From Thermoguttaceae bacterium (GTDB lineage Bacteria > Planctomycetota > Planctomycetia > Pirellulales > Thermoguttaceae): DNA of 53,653 bases. The stretch spans positions 1 to 53,653 of the forward strand of contig JAFRXD010000036.1 in NCBI GenBank assembly GCA_017441605.1, in the 5' to 3' direction. Under the pieces are notes generated by a model that saw nothing but the letters and a program-made list of their open reading frames with translations, was not told the DNA's origin and made no database searches. Shown here in pieces: positions 32,997 to 42,160 of the stretch; position 1 is the stretch's first letter; every line of letters starts with the position of its first letter. Both the position numbers and the translations under genes were made by a program.

Positions 32997-35900
32997 ATGA
33001 AGTCGTTTATAAAATCTGGCCTTCGTCTCCGCGCGTCGTTTTGCGCGATCGTTTGTCTTTTATGGTTTTCCGGACGCGTCTCAAGCGCCGAGGATCTTGA
33101 TAATCCAAATCTCGCGTTCTACGCGTCCGACGTGTTCGCCGATTCCGAGTATGGACCGAGTTACGAGGCGCTCGGAGCGATCGACGGCGTTGTTCCTCCC
33201 GCGCTTAAGGGCGGAGACGACGGCAAAGTTTGGTGCGTTCGCGGCGAACAATGTAAAGGCGCTGCGAACTTTACTATCGTTTGGGACGAACCCCGCGAGA
33301 TTTCCACCGTCGTCTATTACGGTCGAACCGGTTCGGCGATGATGGAAGAGTGCTTTCGCGAATACGAGATTTACGCGGACGACGAGAAAACCCCTCTTGC
33401 GAAGGGAACGTTCGAGATGATTCACGGACCGCAGTTCGTCGAATTTGAGCCGCGAAGAGTATCGACGTTGCGGATTAGCTTTTTGTCGGGGTATCCTAAG
33501 GGATTAAACTGGGGCGCGTCCGAGATCGCGGTTTTTGCGAAGCGACCGACTTTGGACGAATTAGCGGCTCGCGTGACCCCTGAAATGTCGGTCGCGGCTT
33601 CGGGATTGACCGTCGACGCTTTTCTCGAGGACGGGCTTTCCGAGGAAGTTGTGTTCGCGGTTCGCAAACCGGCCACGGATCCGCATTGGTACGCCAACTT
33701 TGGATATTACGCCGACAACTCTTGTCGTTACCCGTTTCCGATGGGCTCGGGCGGAGGTCTTTACGCCTACAACGTTAAAACAAAACAAATTAGAACGATT
33801 ATCGAGGATCCCAAGGGTAATTTTCGCGATCCGCAAGTTCACTACGATGGCAAGCGAATCCTGTTCTCTTACCTTCCGGCGGGAAAATACCACTATAGTC
33901 TCTACGTAATTAACTCGGACGGAACCGGTTTAAAACAACTTACGGGTGTTGGCGAAGACAAGCCCTTAGAATTACCGGCGGGAGTCGAACCTTCGACTTC
34001 CAACGAATTTCGAACGTCCGCCGCGCCGCTTGGAAACGCGCGCGACTTTGCTCCGCCGGGTTGGGACGACTACGAACCGACTTGGCTCCCGGACGATTCA
34101 ATCATTTTCTGCTCGACCAGATCGAAGCGCTACGTCGGCTGTTGGTTGACGCACGTGGGCACGTTGCATCGGCTATATCCCGACGGAACGATTCGCGAAT
34201 TGTCTTGCAACGTGGAGCAGGACAACAATCCTTGGGTTCTTCCCAACGGGCAGATTATCTATATGCGTTGGGAGTACGTCGATCGATCGCAAGTCGATTA
34301 CCATCACTTGTGGACGATGGGGCAGGACGGAACCCGACAAATGGTTTTTTATGGCAATTTGAATCCCAGCGTTAGTATGCTCGATCCAAAACCGATTCCG
34401 GATTCCGAAGAGGGTAAAATCGTGTGCTCATTCTCGCCCGGTCACGGTTATCCCGAGCATTACGGATACGTAACGGTCGTCGATCCTCGATTGGGACCCG
34501 ACGATAAATCCGCGGCGACAAACATATCGCGCAGTCCGAAATACGCGGATCCTTGGGCGTTTAGCGAAGAGAGTTTTATGGCGGCGTCCTACGACCGAAT
34601 TGTGTTGCTCGATCGTCGGGGTCGCGAGGCGACGCTTTATCGGCTTCCCGAGGAAAAGAAGAGCGCCGGATATTGGATCGGCGAACCTCGGCCGCTTGAG
34701 CCGCGAGACCGCGAGCCGGTTTTGGTAGATTCGACGAATCCTAAGGAATCGGAAGGGACGATCGCGCTGGCGAACGTGTACCACGGTCGCAAAATGGGGG
34801 ACGTTAAACCTGGAACGATCAAGAATCTCTTGATTTACGAAACGCTCCCCAAGCCGATCCATTACTCGGGCGGCATGGAGCAGATGAGTTTCTACGGAAC
34901 GTTTACCCTCGAGCGACTTTTGGGTTCCGTGCCCGTTTCGGAAGAAGGATCCGCCTACTTCCGCGTTCCCGCGAATCGTCCGATCTTCTTCTTGGCGATG
35001 GACGAGAAGGGGCATTGCGTTAAGCGCATGCACTCGTTCACCTCGGTGGCGCCCGGCGAGAACCTCTCTTGCGTCGGTTGTCACGAGGAGCGGACCGAAA
35101 CGGCGGGCGCCGACGAAAAGAACAGGCTTTTACGATTGATGGAGACCTTGCCCGTCGGGATTACTCCGATCGAGGGGGTTCCGGAAGTCTTTAGCTTCAC
35201 GCGCGATATTCAGCCGATTCTCGACAAGCATTGCTTGGAATGCCACAATCCAGATCGCGAAGAGGGCGGTTTTAACGTTTCGGGGCATTGGACTCCGATG
35301 TACACGATCGGCTACGCGCAAATGTCGTGGCTTCAGTTGTTTGGCGATAACCGAAATCGCGCCAAAAGCAATTTCGATCCGTACGAAATCGGAACCGGTT
35401 CGAGCAAATTGGTCAAAATGATCGAGGAAAAGCACGGCGGGGTCGAGATGCCCGAGTCCGAACAAAAACTTATTCGAATGTGGATCGACGCCGGGGCCAA
35501 CTACTGCGGAACTTACGCCGCGGACGCTTCCGGCGGCGTGGGGTACTATTTGGAGAACGAACCTTCCCACAACGAGAAGGATTGGCCTGAAACCAAAGCG
35601 ATGCAAGAGACGATTTCGAGACGTTGCGACGTCTGTCACACGCCTCTCGACCCATCGAAGAATTTTGGAACGTACACCATTTACGCCGACAATTACAGTC
35701 CGCGCAATCCTCGCAACGCCAAAGATACGTTTATCCCGCACGACCTTTCGCAGGCGAACGGGCGGTTCAGTCGATTCGAGATTTTCGATCTTTCCTATCC
35801 CGAGCTTTCGAAGGCCGTTCGCGCTCCGTTGAGCGAGTCGGCGGGCGGTTTGGGAACGTGCGAGAAGAAATCTGGCAAGAAGGTGTTCGAAAGTAAGGAC

Positions 35901-36164
35901 GACCCCGATTATAAGACGATTTTAGCCGCGATCGAACGAGGACGAAGATATATAATCGAAGAGGACAATCGCCCCGAGATGTTGGTTCCAAGTCCCAATA
36001 ACGGCGAGGATTGTCCGAAGAAATACGTCCCGCGCTGGGCGTATCTGCGAGAGATGATTCGCTACGGAATTCTTCCGGTCGACGCGGATCCGAGCGCGAA
36101 TTACGATCCTTACCAACTGGACGAAGCGTACTGGCGCTCGTTATGGTACAAACCGATCGAATAG
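32997..36164 (+). CDS. Exported tri-haem cytochrome with PD40 propeller, HzsA-like
   Basis: 1055 aa from ATG 32997 (GGGAG upstream); a TTG at 32982 is less likely. A signal peptide (SGLRLRASFCAIVCLLWFSGRVSSA) precedes a discoidin/F5-8-like beta domain (about 30-170: ALGAIDGVVPPALKGGDDGKVW, STVVYYGRTG, GASEIAVF). A WD40/PD40-like propeller follows (about 200-560: RDPQVHYDGKRILFSYLPAG, DYEPTWLPDDSIIFCSTRS). The C-terminal part has three CxxCH c-type haem sites: CVGCH (about residue 692), CLECH (about 746) and CDVCH (about 877). The family resembles the planctomycete proteins that share the hydrazine-synthase alpha middle domain. A redox or binding role is inferred; hydrazine chemistry is not claimed, because no HzsB/C partners are present. 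Confidence 0.87.
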   Translation: MKSFIKSGLRLRASFCAIVCLLWFSGRVSSAEDLDNPNLAFYASDVFADSEYGPSYEALGAIDGVVPPALKGGDDGKVWCVRGEQCKGAANFTIVWDEPREISTVVYYGRTGSAMMEECFREYEIYADDEKTPLAKGTFEMIHGPQFVEFEPRRVSTLRISFLSGYPKGLNWGASEIAVFAKRPTLDELAARVTPEMSVAASGLTVDAFLEDGLSEEVVFAVRKPATDPHWYANFGYYADNSCRYPFPMGSGGGLYAYNVKTKQIRTIIEDPKGNFRDPQVHYDGKRILFSYLPAGKYHYSLYVINSDGTGLKQLTGVGEDKPLELPAGVEPSTSNEFRTSAAPLGNARDFAPPGWDDYEPTWLPDDSIIFCSTRSKRYVGCWLTHVGTLHRLYPDGTIRELSCNVEQDNNPWVLPNGQIIYMRWEYVDRSQVDYHHLWTMGQDGTRQMVFYGNLNPSVSMLDPKPIPDSEEGKIVCSFSPGHGYPEHYGYVTVVDPRLGPDDKSAATNISRSPKYADPWAFSEESFMAASYDRIVLLDRRGREATLYRLPEEKKSAGYWIGEPRPLEPRDREPVLVDSTNPKESEGTIALANVYHGRKMGDVKPGTIKNLLIYETLPKPIHYSGGMEQMSFYGTFTLERLLGSVPVSEEGSAYFRVPANRPIFFLAMDEKGHCVKRMHSFTSVAPGENLSCVGCHEERTETAGADEKNRLLRLMETLPVGITPIEGVPEVFSFTRDIQPILDKHCLECHNPDREEGGFNVSGHWTPMYTIGYAQMSWLQLFGDNRNRAKSNFDPYEIGTGSSKLVKMIEEKHGGVEMPESEQKLIRMWIDAGANYCGTYAADASGGVGYYLENEPSHNEKDWPETKAMQETISRRCDVCHTPLDPSKNFGTYTIYADNYSPRNPRNAKDTFIPHDLSQANGRFSRFEIFDLSYPELSKAVRAPLSESAGGLGTCEKKSGKKVFESKDDPDYKTILAAIERGRRYIIEEDNRPEMLVPSPNNGEDCPKKYVPRWAYLREMIRYGILPVDADPSANYDPYQLDEAYWRSLWYKPIE

Positions 36165-36191
36165 CCTTTTCCTTTTGTCCGAGCCTTTTTC

Positions 36192-36231
36192 GCGCCGTCT
36201 CAAAAAAGTTGGGACGGCGCTTTTCTTTTTT
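36192..36231 (+). terminator. Terminator of the HzsA-like gene
   Basis: GCGCCGTC (36192-36199) pairs with GACGGCGC (36213-36220), extended by a G-U and a C-G pair, followed by TTTTCTTTTTT. Confidence 0.88.
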
Positions 36232-36352
36232 AAAAGGCGCGTTAGAATGTCGCTCGTTGGTTGAACGTTTGAAGTAAAGCTCTTTAAAGCGGATTCGAGA
36301 ATCCGATTCGCTTGTGTTCGGGAAAAGAGCGATGTTTGGAAAGGAGGTTTCG

Positions 36353-37873
36353 ATGGAAACCGTTACAATTACGCCGACCGGCGAGGCGACCGGCGCGATC
36401 TACTTTGATAATCTTTCTCCGATTCGCGTCTTTGGAACCGATTCGCTTCGCGGCGCTTTTGGCGAGGAAACGCTACAGCAAGCTCGCAACGCGCGATTAT
36501 GTCCCGACGTGACGGACGTTGTCTTAACGCCGGACGCTCACATTGGGTTTGGGGCTCCGATCGGTTGCGTTATGGTCTCGCCTTCGACAATTTATCCGGG
36601 ACCCGTGGGAGTCGACATTAACTGCTCGATGAGTCTTCTACAGTTCGAGTTGCCGGAGGAAGCGCTACAGGGCGAAAAGAGATTTCGTCGGTCGATTATA
36701 CAGGCGATAGAGAAACGCGTTCCCTCGGGACCGGGAACGAAGAAACTGCCGCTGGCAAGACGTTTTCCCATCGATTTGATCGAGCGCGCTTTGGTCGATG
36801 GACCGGTTTCGGACGTCCTCGACGCCATGGAAATTCCAAGGGAGTGGACGGAGCGTTGCGAGGACGCTTTTCGCGTTGGAAGCGACGGGACGACCAATTC
36901 GCTAGGCGCTCGTTTGGAAGTTTTGAAATCGCTTTTGGCGGAAAAGAAGGGCGGTCTCAAGAAGAATTACGAGGACAAGCTGAATCAGCTCGGTAGTTTG
37001 GGGGGCGGCAATCATTTTGGCGAATGCGAGATCGTTCGCTTGACGGAGCAAGAGAAGAGCGCGCTCGCGGACGAGGACGCTCCGAACGTCTCTCAAACGT
37101 TTGGATTGAAGGACGGAAACGTCGCGTTCCTGACGCACTGCGGTTCGCGCGGATTTGGGAATTTGTTGGCGCGAGAGCAGTTCGCGCTCTTGAAGAGAAA
37201 GTTTGAGCTTTGGCATATTCCGATTCCGGCGAACGAGCCCGATTTGGTGTACGCGCCTCTTGGAACGCCCGAGGCGAACGATTATATCGACGATATGGTC
37301 TTGGCCGCCAATTTCGCGACGATTAATCATTTGCTCATTAACGCGCTCGTTTGGGACGCTTTTCAGGAAATAATTCCCGGAGTCGAGGCGAATCTGGTTT
37401 ATTACATTAGCCATAATATCGCTCGGCGCGAGGTAATTGACGACAAACCGGTTTGGGTTCATCGCAAGGGCTCGACGCGAGCCTACCCCGCGAACCACTT
37501 TAGTTTGAAGGACACGCCTTTCGCCAAAACGGGACATCCGATCCTTTTACCCGGTAATCCGACCCAGGGTTCGTCGGTAATGGTCGCGTTGGAGGGGGCG
37601 AAGGAGAGTTGTTATAGCGTGAACCACGGCGCCGGTCGAGCGCTGGGACGTCGCAAGGCGGTTCAGGTTCTCGATCAGAAAACGGTCGACGAGGAATTCA
37701 ACAACGCCGACATTCTGACGAATTGTCGTTTTTATCCCAAGGACGAGGCGCCCGCCGCTTACAAGGATTTCAACGAGGTCTTGCGGAGCGTGGAGCTTGC
37801 CGGCCTTGCTCGGGAAGTGGCGAGACTACAAGCAAGATTTGTGATCAAGGATTCTTCGACTCCCGACGATTGA
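36353..37873 (+). CDS. rtcB: RtcB-family RNA-splicing ligase
   Basis: 506 aa. The start at 36353 is set by a near-perfect ribosome site, AAGGAGG (36341-36347), five bases upstream; the frame opens at 36314 with unlikely residues. RtcB signatures: VLTPDAHIGFGAPIG, GPVGVDINCSMS (metal-binding DxNC), LGSLGGGNHFGEC, FLTHCGSRGFGN and, near the C-terminus, SVNHGAGRALGRR with the His that takes GMP. It joins RNA ends with 2',3'-cyclic phosphate or 3'-phosphate to 5'-OH in a GTP- and Mn-dependent way, used in RNA repair or tRNA splicing. No archease, RtcA or RtcR gene is adjacent, so it appears to be a stand-alone gene with a strong terminator. Confidence 0.95.
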   Translation: METVTITPTGEATGAIYFDNLSPIRVFGTDSLRGAFGEETLQQARNARLCPDVTDVVLTPDAHIGFGAPIGCVMVSPSTIYPGPVGVDINCSMSLLQFELPEEALQGEKRFRRSIIQAIEKRVPSGPGTKKLPLARRFPIDLIERALVDGPVSDVLDAMEIPREWTERCEDAFRVGSDGTTNSLGARLEVLKSLLAEKKGGLKKNYEDKLNQLGSLGGGNHFGECEIVRLTEQEKSALADEDAPNVSQTFGLKDGNVAFLTHCGSRGFGNLLAREQFALLKRKFELWHIPIPANEPDLVYAPLGTPEANDYIDDMVLAANFATINHLLINALVWDAFQEIIPGVEANLVYYISHNIARREVIDDKPVWVHRKGSTRAYPANHFSLKDTPFAKTGHPILLPGNPTQGSSVMVALEGAKESCYSVNHGAGRALGRRKAVQVLDQKTVDEEFNNADILTNCRFYPKDEAPAAYKDFNEVLRSVELAGLAREVARLQARFVIKDSSTPDD

Positions 37874-37906
37874 CGATTTGTATTTGAACTTTTCAACGTT
37901 AACGGG

Positions 37907-37940
37907 ACCCGACGAGTTCTTCTCGTCGGGTTATTTTTTT
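37907..37940 (+). terminator. rtcB terminator
   Basis: ACCCGACGAG (37907-37916) pairs perfectly with CTCGTCGGGT (37922-37931) around TTCTT, followed by TATTTTTTT. Confidence 0.92.
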
Positions 37941-38075
37941 ATCGACCCTCGCTAGAATTGTTCGCGGCGGATAGGGATTTTCTTTTCTGTTTCATTTAAC
38001 TCGCCTATTGGAACATTGTTGCGAAGGATTAGCTTTGCCTAATAATAATTTGTGATAAACGAGCGTTGCCCCGCT

Positions 38076-38103
38076 TTACATTGCGTTAATTAGCGCTAAA
38101 ATA
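38076..38103 (+). promoter_or_regulatory. Promoter of DUF1559 copy A
   Basis: TTTACA (38076-38081), 16-bp spacer, TAAAAT (38098-38103). The same -35 hexamer and spacing recur before copy B. Confidence 0.6.
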
Positions 38104-38186
38104 TTGCCGCGCTTGGGCTCGTTTTTAGACGTCGAGCCTGGGAGCGCATTTAGGATTTTATTATGCGCGCTTTTAGGAGTCCGTTT

Positions 38187-39290
38187 ATGAAAACTTATGC
38201 TAATGCGAGCGCCCGTAAAGGCTTCACGCTCGTCGAACTTCTCGTTGTTATCGCGATTATCGGTATTTTGATCGGTCTTCTTCTTCCGGCCGTTCAAGCC
38301 GCTCGCGAGGCGGCTCGTCGCATGCAGTGCACGAACAACATCAAGCAATTGGCTCTCGCGACGATGAACTACGTCGACGCCAACAAGGACACGCTTCCGC
38401 TCGGTCAAGACTGCTTTGGCGCGACCCCCGGCGACGGAGCCACTCGCGGATACGGTTGGCGCGATTTCATTCTCCCGAATATGGAGCAGGGGCAAACTTA
38501 CCAACTGTTCATGAAGTATTATCCTAGCTATACCGCTTGGGATTGCCCGGCCGATTACAAGAACATTCAAATCACCACGTTCCAGTGCCCGTCCGACGCC
38601 GCCTCGAGACGCCTTAACGGCGATTTCGCCCAATCGAGCTACGTCTGCAGCTACGGCGATTATTGCGTAAAGGCCGAAGGTTGGGGTTGGGTCAACGGTT
38701 CCGCCGGTCGCACCGACTACTCGCGCGGCGCCCTCCAACCGAAGACTTGGACCGAACTGTCCGCCATCACCGACGGAACCTCCAATACGGTCATCTATTC
38801 CGAAGCGTGCGTCGCTCCTTCCGGCTCCACGGGCGTTAAAGGTTGCGTCGCGGTCAATCGCGCGGACGTCTTCGGCGCCGGAACCGGGCACAACACGTGC
38901 GAGCTTTCCGGTTTCAATCCGCAAGCTTGCATCAACCTCCGCGCAAGCGGCGACGAATTTATTTCCGGCGTCGAGACCGCCGCTAAGCGCGGTATTCGTT
39001 GGGACGACGGTCAGCCGATCTATTCCGCGTTCAATACGATTCTTCCCCCGAACTCGCCGAACTGCCACGTTAGCAACGACGACTATACCGCGATGTTGAT
39101 CTCCGCCCAATCTTATCACTCCGGCGGTTGCAACGTCGGTATGGTCGACGGCTCGGTTCGTTTCGTTTCCGATACGATCGATTGCGGTAAGCTCGCCGGC
39201 GGTCTTTGCAAGCGCTCCGGTCGTTCGAACTTTGGCGTTTGGGGCGCGATGGGATCGCGCGCCGGCGGCGAGACCACGACCAGTATGTAA
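38187..39290 (+). CDS. DUF1559 prepilin-like protein, copy A
   Basis: 367 aa from ATG 38187, which has AGGAG seven bases upstream; an earlier ATG at 38163 is possible. The N-terminus [19 protein letters not shown] is a type IV prepilin/pseudopilin leader: cleavage after Gly and methylation of Phe, then a hydrophobic helix ending [17 protein letters not shown]. The C-terminal [19 protein letters not shown] is the DUF1559 H-x-G-G...DGSVRF motif. These proteins are expanded in planctomycetes and are thought to be surface or periplasmic fibre-like proteins assembled by a type II/IV secretion apparatus; exact role unknown. Paired with a small lipoprotein downstream. Very similar to copy B, so a recent duplication. 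Confidence 0.95.
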   Translation: MKTYANASARKGFTLVELLVVIAIIGILIGLLLPAVQAAREAARRMQCTNNIKQLALATMNYVDANKDTLPLGQDCFGATPGDGATRGYGWRDFILPNMEQGQTYQLFMKYYPSYTAWDCPADYKNIQITTFQCPSDAASRRLNGDFAQSSYVCSYGDYCVKAEGWGWVNGSAGRTDYSRGALQPKTWTELSAITDGTSNTVIYSEACVAPSGSTGVKGCVAVNRADVFGAGTGHNTCELSGFNPQACINLRASGDEFISGVETAAKRGIRWDDGQPIYSAFNTILPPNSPNCHVSNDDYTAMLISAQSYHSGGCNVGMVDGSVRFVSDTIDCGKLAGGLCKRSGRSNFGVWGAMGSRAGGETTTSM

Positions 39291-39349
39291 TTTAGTTCGC
39301 TTTTTCCCTCCGATTTGCGCGAGGGACAGATTTAGCGTTCGTTGATTTC

Positions 39350-39383
39350 GGGGCGCTCTTTTGGTTCAAAGGGCGTCCCTTTT
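39350..39383 (+). terminator. Terminator between DUF1559 copy A and its lipoprotein
   Basis: GGGGCGCTCTTT (39350-39361) pairs with AAAGGGCGTCCC (39368-39379), with two G-U pairs and a TGGTTC loop, followed by TTTT. Found again in the same position after copy B. Confidence 0.75.
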
Positions 39384-39472
39384 CTTTTGCCCAAGATACA
39401 AGACGTTAAATAGGCGTTGGTTTTATCAGCCGACTTTTTAGCGTCTGTTTCACTAATTACGAGACAAGAACA

Positions 39473-39952
39473 ATGAAAAAATTTGCCGTTATTTTGTTCG
39501 TTTGTTGTCTATCGATCGCGGCCTTGGGTTGCGGCAAGAAGGGACTTAGCGGTTTGAGCGGCGCGAGCGGCGTTCTTACGCTCGACGGTCAACCGGTCGA
39601 AGGGGCTTCGATTACCTTATGGCCCGAAGGAGACGGTCGGAGCGCGGGCGCGGTTTCCGACGCCAAAGGCGTTTTTACGTTTCAAACGCTGAACGCGAAC
39701 GACGGAGTCGCCGACGGAACGTACAAAGTTACCGTTACCAAAATGAGCGTCGAGAACGCGTACAACGACGAAGAAGCGAAAAAGTTTAGCGAAGCGGGCG
39801 GTAAAAGCCATAAGCAAGTTTTTGGCGATCGTCCCGAACCGAAGTCGGTCAACGCTCTCCCGCAAAAATACGCGAAGCCCGAAACGTCCGGGTTAACGCT
39901 GACGATTTCCGGCGCGTCAAAGGATCTCAAGCTTGAATTGACTTCCAACTGA
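39473..39952 (+). CDS. Small lipoprotein with carboxypeptidase-regulatory-like fold, copy A
   Basis: 159 aa. The leader MKKFAVILFVCCLSIAALGC ends in a lipobox (AALGC, lipidated Cys20). The mature part is a short Gly/Ser linker and then an Ig/transthyretin-like fold: GVLTLDGQPVEGASITLWPEGDG, AVSDAKGVFTFQTL and DGTYKVTVTKM, typical of carboxypeptidase-regulatory-like domains found beside DUF1559 genes in planctomycetes. It is likely an outer-membrane or periplasmic binding or structural partner of the prepilin-like protein. It differs from copy B at only five residues. A terminator follows at 40058-40082. Confidence 0.93.
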   Translation: MKKFAVILFVCCLSIAALGCGKKGLSGLSGASGVLTLDGQPVEGASITLWPEGDGRSAGAVSDAKGVFTFQTLNANDGVADGTYKVTVTKMSVENAYNDEEAKKFSEAGGKSHKQVFGDRPEPKSVNALPQKYAKPETSGLTLTISGASKDLKLELTSN

Positions 39953-40057
39953 CGCGATTCGTTCAAAATCGCTAAACGATTTTTATTTTTTGGAGCATTT
40001 TGGATTCGTCCCCAGATTTAAAGGGGACTTGTCGTTTTTGACGTCTCTAAAAAAAAT

Positions 40058-40090
40058 AACCCGGCGAAATTTTCGTCGGGTTTTCCTTTT
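40058..40090 (+). terminator. Terminator of the lipoprotein copy A
   Basis: AACCCGGCGAA (40058-40068) pairs with TTCGTCGGGTT (40072-40082) with one G-U, followed by a T/C-rich tail. Confidence 0.8.
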
Positions 40091-40243
40091 TTAACGATAA
40101 TAGCAGTTTTCTCGTCGATTTTTTCTACAGTTTTTTTAGCCGAGAATCTGGCTATTTCGATGCGTCCATGTCTATGTTGGTCATAAAGATACTCACTCTA
40201 ACTCTAATAAAGACGCCTGTTGCGACAAATTATTTTTCACCTC

Positions 40244-40271
40244 TTTACAGAACTAGTTTTAAAACTAGAAT
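40244..40271 (+). promoter_or_regulatory. Promoter of DUF1559 copy B with overlapping palindrome
   Basis: TTTACA (40244-40249), 16-bp spacer, TAGAAT (40266-40271). A perfect palindrome CTAGTTTTAAAACTAG (40253-40268) fills most of the spacer and reaches into the -10: a candidate operator. It is absent from the copy-A promoter. Confidence 0.6.
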
Positions 40272-40356
40272 TGCGACATTACGGTGAGAGGAAGTCGCGC
40301 GACTAGGATAGTTAGGCGATCCTCTACTTGGTTGCAAGTACTTGTAGGAGATTTAT

Positions 40357-41469
40357 ATGATGACATTGTCGAGCTCGGAAAAAGGGCTGAAGCGAAACGC
40401 GTTCACCCTCGTCGAACTTCTCGTTGTAATCGCGATTATCGGTATTTTGATTGGGCTTCTCCTTCCCGCCGTTCAAGCGGCGCGCGAGGCGGCTCGTCGC
40501 ATGCAGTGCACGAACAACATCAAGCAATTGGCTCTCGCGACGATGAACTACGTCGACGCCAATAAAGACACTCTTCCTCTCGGTCAGGATTGCTTTGGCG
40601 CGGTTCCCGGCACGGGCGCCACGCGCGGGTACGGTTGGCGCGACTTCATCCTTCCGAATATGGAGCAACAACAATCTTACCAGTTGTTCATGAACTATTA
40701 TCCGAACTATACCGCTTGGGATTGTCCGGCCGATTACAAGAACATCCAAATCACCACGTTCCAGTGCCCGTCCGACGCCGCCTCGCGACGTCTTAACGGC
40801 GATTTTGCCCAATCGAGCTACGTCTGCAGTTACGGCGATTACTGCGTGAAGGCCGAGGAATGGGGTTGGGTCAACGGCGGTTCCGGCCGCACCGACTATT
40901 CTCGCGGCGCCCTTCAACCGAAGACTTGGACCGAACTGTCCGCCATCACCGACGGAACCTCCAATACGGTCATCTATTCCGAGGCGTGCGTCGCCCCGTC
41001 CGATTCCACTGGCGTTAAGGGATGCGTCGCGCTCAACCGCGCGGACGTCTTCGGCGCCGGAACCGGTCACAACACGTGCGAGCTTTCCGGTTTCAATCCG
41101 CAAGCTTGCATCAACCTCCGCGGAGTTGGCGACGAATTTATTTCCGGCGTCGAGACCGCCGCTAAGCGCGGTATTCGTTGGGACGACGGTCAGCCGATCT
41201 ATTCCGCGTTCAATACGATTTTGCCTCCGAACTCGCCCAACTGCCACGTTGGCAACGACGACTACACCGCGATGTTGATCTCCGCTCAATCTTATCACTC
41301 CGGCGGTTGCAACGTCGGTATGGTCGACGGTTCGGTTCGGTTCGTTTCCGACACGATCGATTGCGGAACCCTCGCGGGCGGTCTTTGCAAACGTTCGGGA
41401 CGCTCGAACTTTGGCGTTTGGGGCGCGATGGGATCTCGCGCCGGCGGCGAGACCACGACCAATCTGTAA
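40357..41469 (+). CDS. DUF1559 prepilin-like protein, copy B
   Basis: 370 aa, starting at ATG 40357 after AGGAG (six bases). It has a prepilin leader [19 protein letters not shown], where the residue before Phe is Ala rather than the usual Gly seen in copy A, so cleavage by the prepilin peptidase may be altered. The rest is almost identical to copy A, including [13 protein letters not shown] near the end. Changes cluster at about residues 70-100 (VPGTGA; QQSYQLFMNYYPN) and the first 15 residues. Same family context as copy A: its own promoter, a terminator between it and the lipoprotein gene. Confidence 0.95.
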   Translation: MMTLSSSEKGLKRNAFTLVELLVVIAIIGILIGLLLPAVQAAREAARRMQCTNNIKQLALATMNYVDANKDTLPLGQDCFGAVPGTGATRGYGWRDFILPNMEQQQSYQLFMNYYPNYTAWDCPADYKNIQITTFQCPSDAASRRLNGDFAQSSYVCSYGDYCVKAEEWGWVNGGSGRTDYSRGALQPKTWTELSAITDGTSNTVIYSEACVAPSDSTGVKGCVALNRADVFGAGTGHNTCELSGFNPQACINLRGVGDEFISGVETAAKRGIRWDDGQPIYSAFNTILPPNSPNCHVGNDDYTAMLISAQSYHSGGCNVGMVDGSVRFVSDTIDCGTLAGGLCKRSGRSNFGVWGAMGSRAGGETTTNL

Positions 41470-41526
41470 TGCGTTCGCTTTTGTCCTCGGTTTTCGAGAT
41501 GGACAAGTTTAGCGTTCGTTGATTTC

Positions 41527-41562
41527 GGGGCGCTCTTTTGGTTCAAAGGGCGTCCCTTTTTT
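41527..41562 (+). terminator. Terminator between DUF1559 copy B and its lipoprotein
   Basis: The same hairpin as in copy A: GGGGCGCTCTTT (41527-41538) with AAAGGGCGTCCC (41545-41556), here followed by TTTTTT. A TATAAT at 41569-41574 follows. Confidence 0.8.
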
Positions 41563-41646
41563 CTAGACTATAATCTACGATGTTCGTACTCGTCGAAACG
41601 ATTCCGGCGTCGCGAACGTTTTTTCTTAGATTGCGAGATCGGAACA

Positions 41647-42126
41647 ATGAAAAAATTTGCCGTTATTTTGTTCGTTTGTTGTTTGTCCGTCGCGGCTTTG
41701 GGTTGCGGTAAAAAGGGGCTTAGCGGTTTGAGCGGCGCGAGCGGCGTTATTACGCTCGACGGTCAACCTGTGGAAGGCGCCTCGATTACCTTGTGGCCAG
41801 AAGGAAACGGACGAAGCGCGGGGGCCGTTTCCGACGCTAAAGGCGTTTTTACGTTTCAGACGCTGAACGCGAACGACGGGGTCGCGGACGGGACGTACAA
41901 GGTAACCGTTACCAAGATGAGCGTCGAGAACGCGTACAGCGACGAGGAAGCGAAAAAGTTTAGCGAAGCGGGCGGCAAGAGTCATAAGCAAGTTTTTGGC
42001 GATCGTCCCGAGCCTAAGTCGGTCAACGCTCTTCCGCAAAAATACGCGAAGCCCGACACGTCCGGGTTAACGCTGACGATTTCCGGCGCGTCGAAGGATC
42101 TCAAGCTTGAATTGACTTCCAACTGA
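41647..42126 (+). CDS. Small lipoprotein with carboxypeptidase-regulatory-like fold, copy B
   Basis: 159 aa and five residues different from copy A (for example SVAALGC against SIAALGC at the lipobox; EGNGRS against EGDGRS). Lipidated Cys20, then the same GVITLDGQPVEGASITLWPEG domain. Its leader sequence (GAACAATGAAA) matches copy A's, showing that the duplication included the translation start. A TATAAT box at 41569-41574 could give it separate transcription after the upstream terminator. The gene ends in a 13-bp-stem terminator. A role with the DUF1559 partner is inferred from the repeated linkage. Confidence 0.93.
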   Translation: MKKFAVILFVCCLSVAALGCGKKGLSGLSGASGVITLDGQPVEGASITLWPEGNGRSAGAVSDAKGVFTFQTLNANDGVADGTYKVTVTKMSVENAYSDEEAKKFSEAGGKSHKQVFGDRPEPKSVNALPQKYAKPDTSGLTLTISGASKDLKLELTSN

Positions 42127-42160
42127 CGCCACACGTTCAAATCGTCCCAACGACCTTGCC

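Larger units (their letters stand above)
37874..38186. other. Intergenic region before DUF1559 copy A
   Basis: It contains the rtcB terminator (37907-37940), a TAGAAT element at 37953-37958 with no good -35, and the DUF1559 copy-A promoter (38076-38103). Otherwise AT-rich and empty. Confidence 0.55.
39953..40356. other. Intergenic region between the two DUF1559 modules
   Basis: 404 bases. It holds the copy-A terminator (40058-40088) and the copy-B promoter (40244-40271) with an overlapping 16-bp palindrome (40253-40268). The stretch 40100-40240 is AT-rich without an ORF or recognisable RNA. A small AGTCGCGCGACT palindrome follows the promoter. Confidence 0.55.

Noticed and set aside
38076..39119. 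Long minus-strand frame (347 codons) opposite DUF1559 copy A, with a similar one at 40324-41298 opposite copy B
   Set aside because: They are shadows kept open by the codon bias and preserved because the two genes are duplicates. No promoter or start signal.
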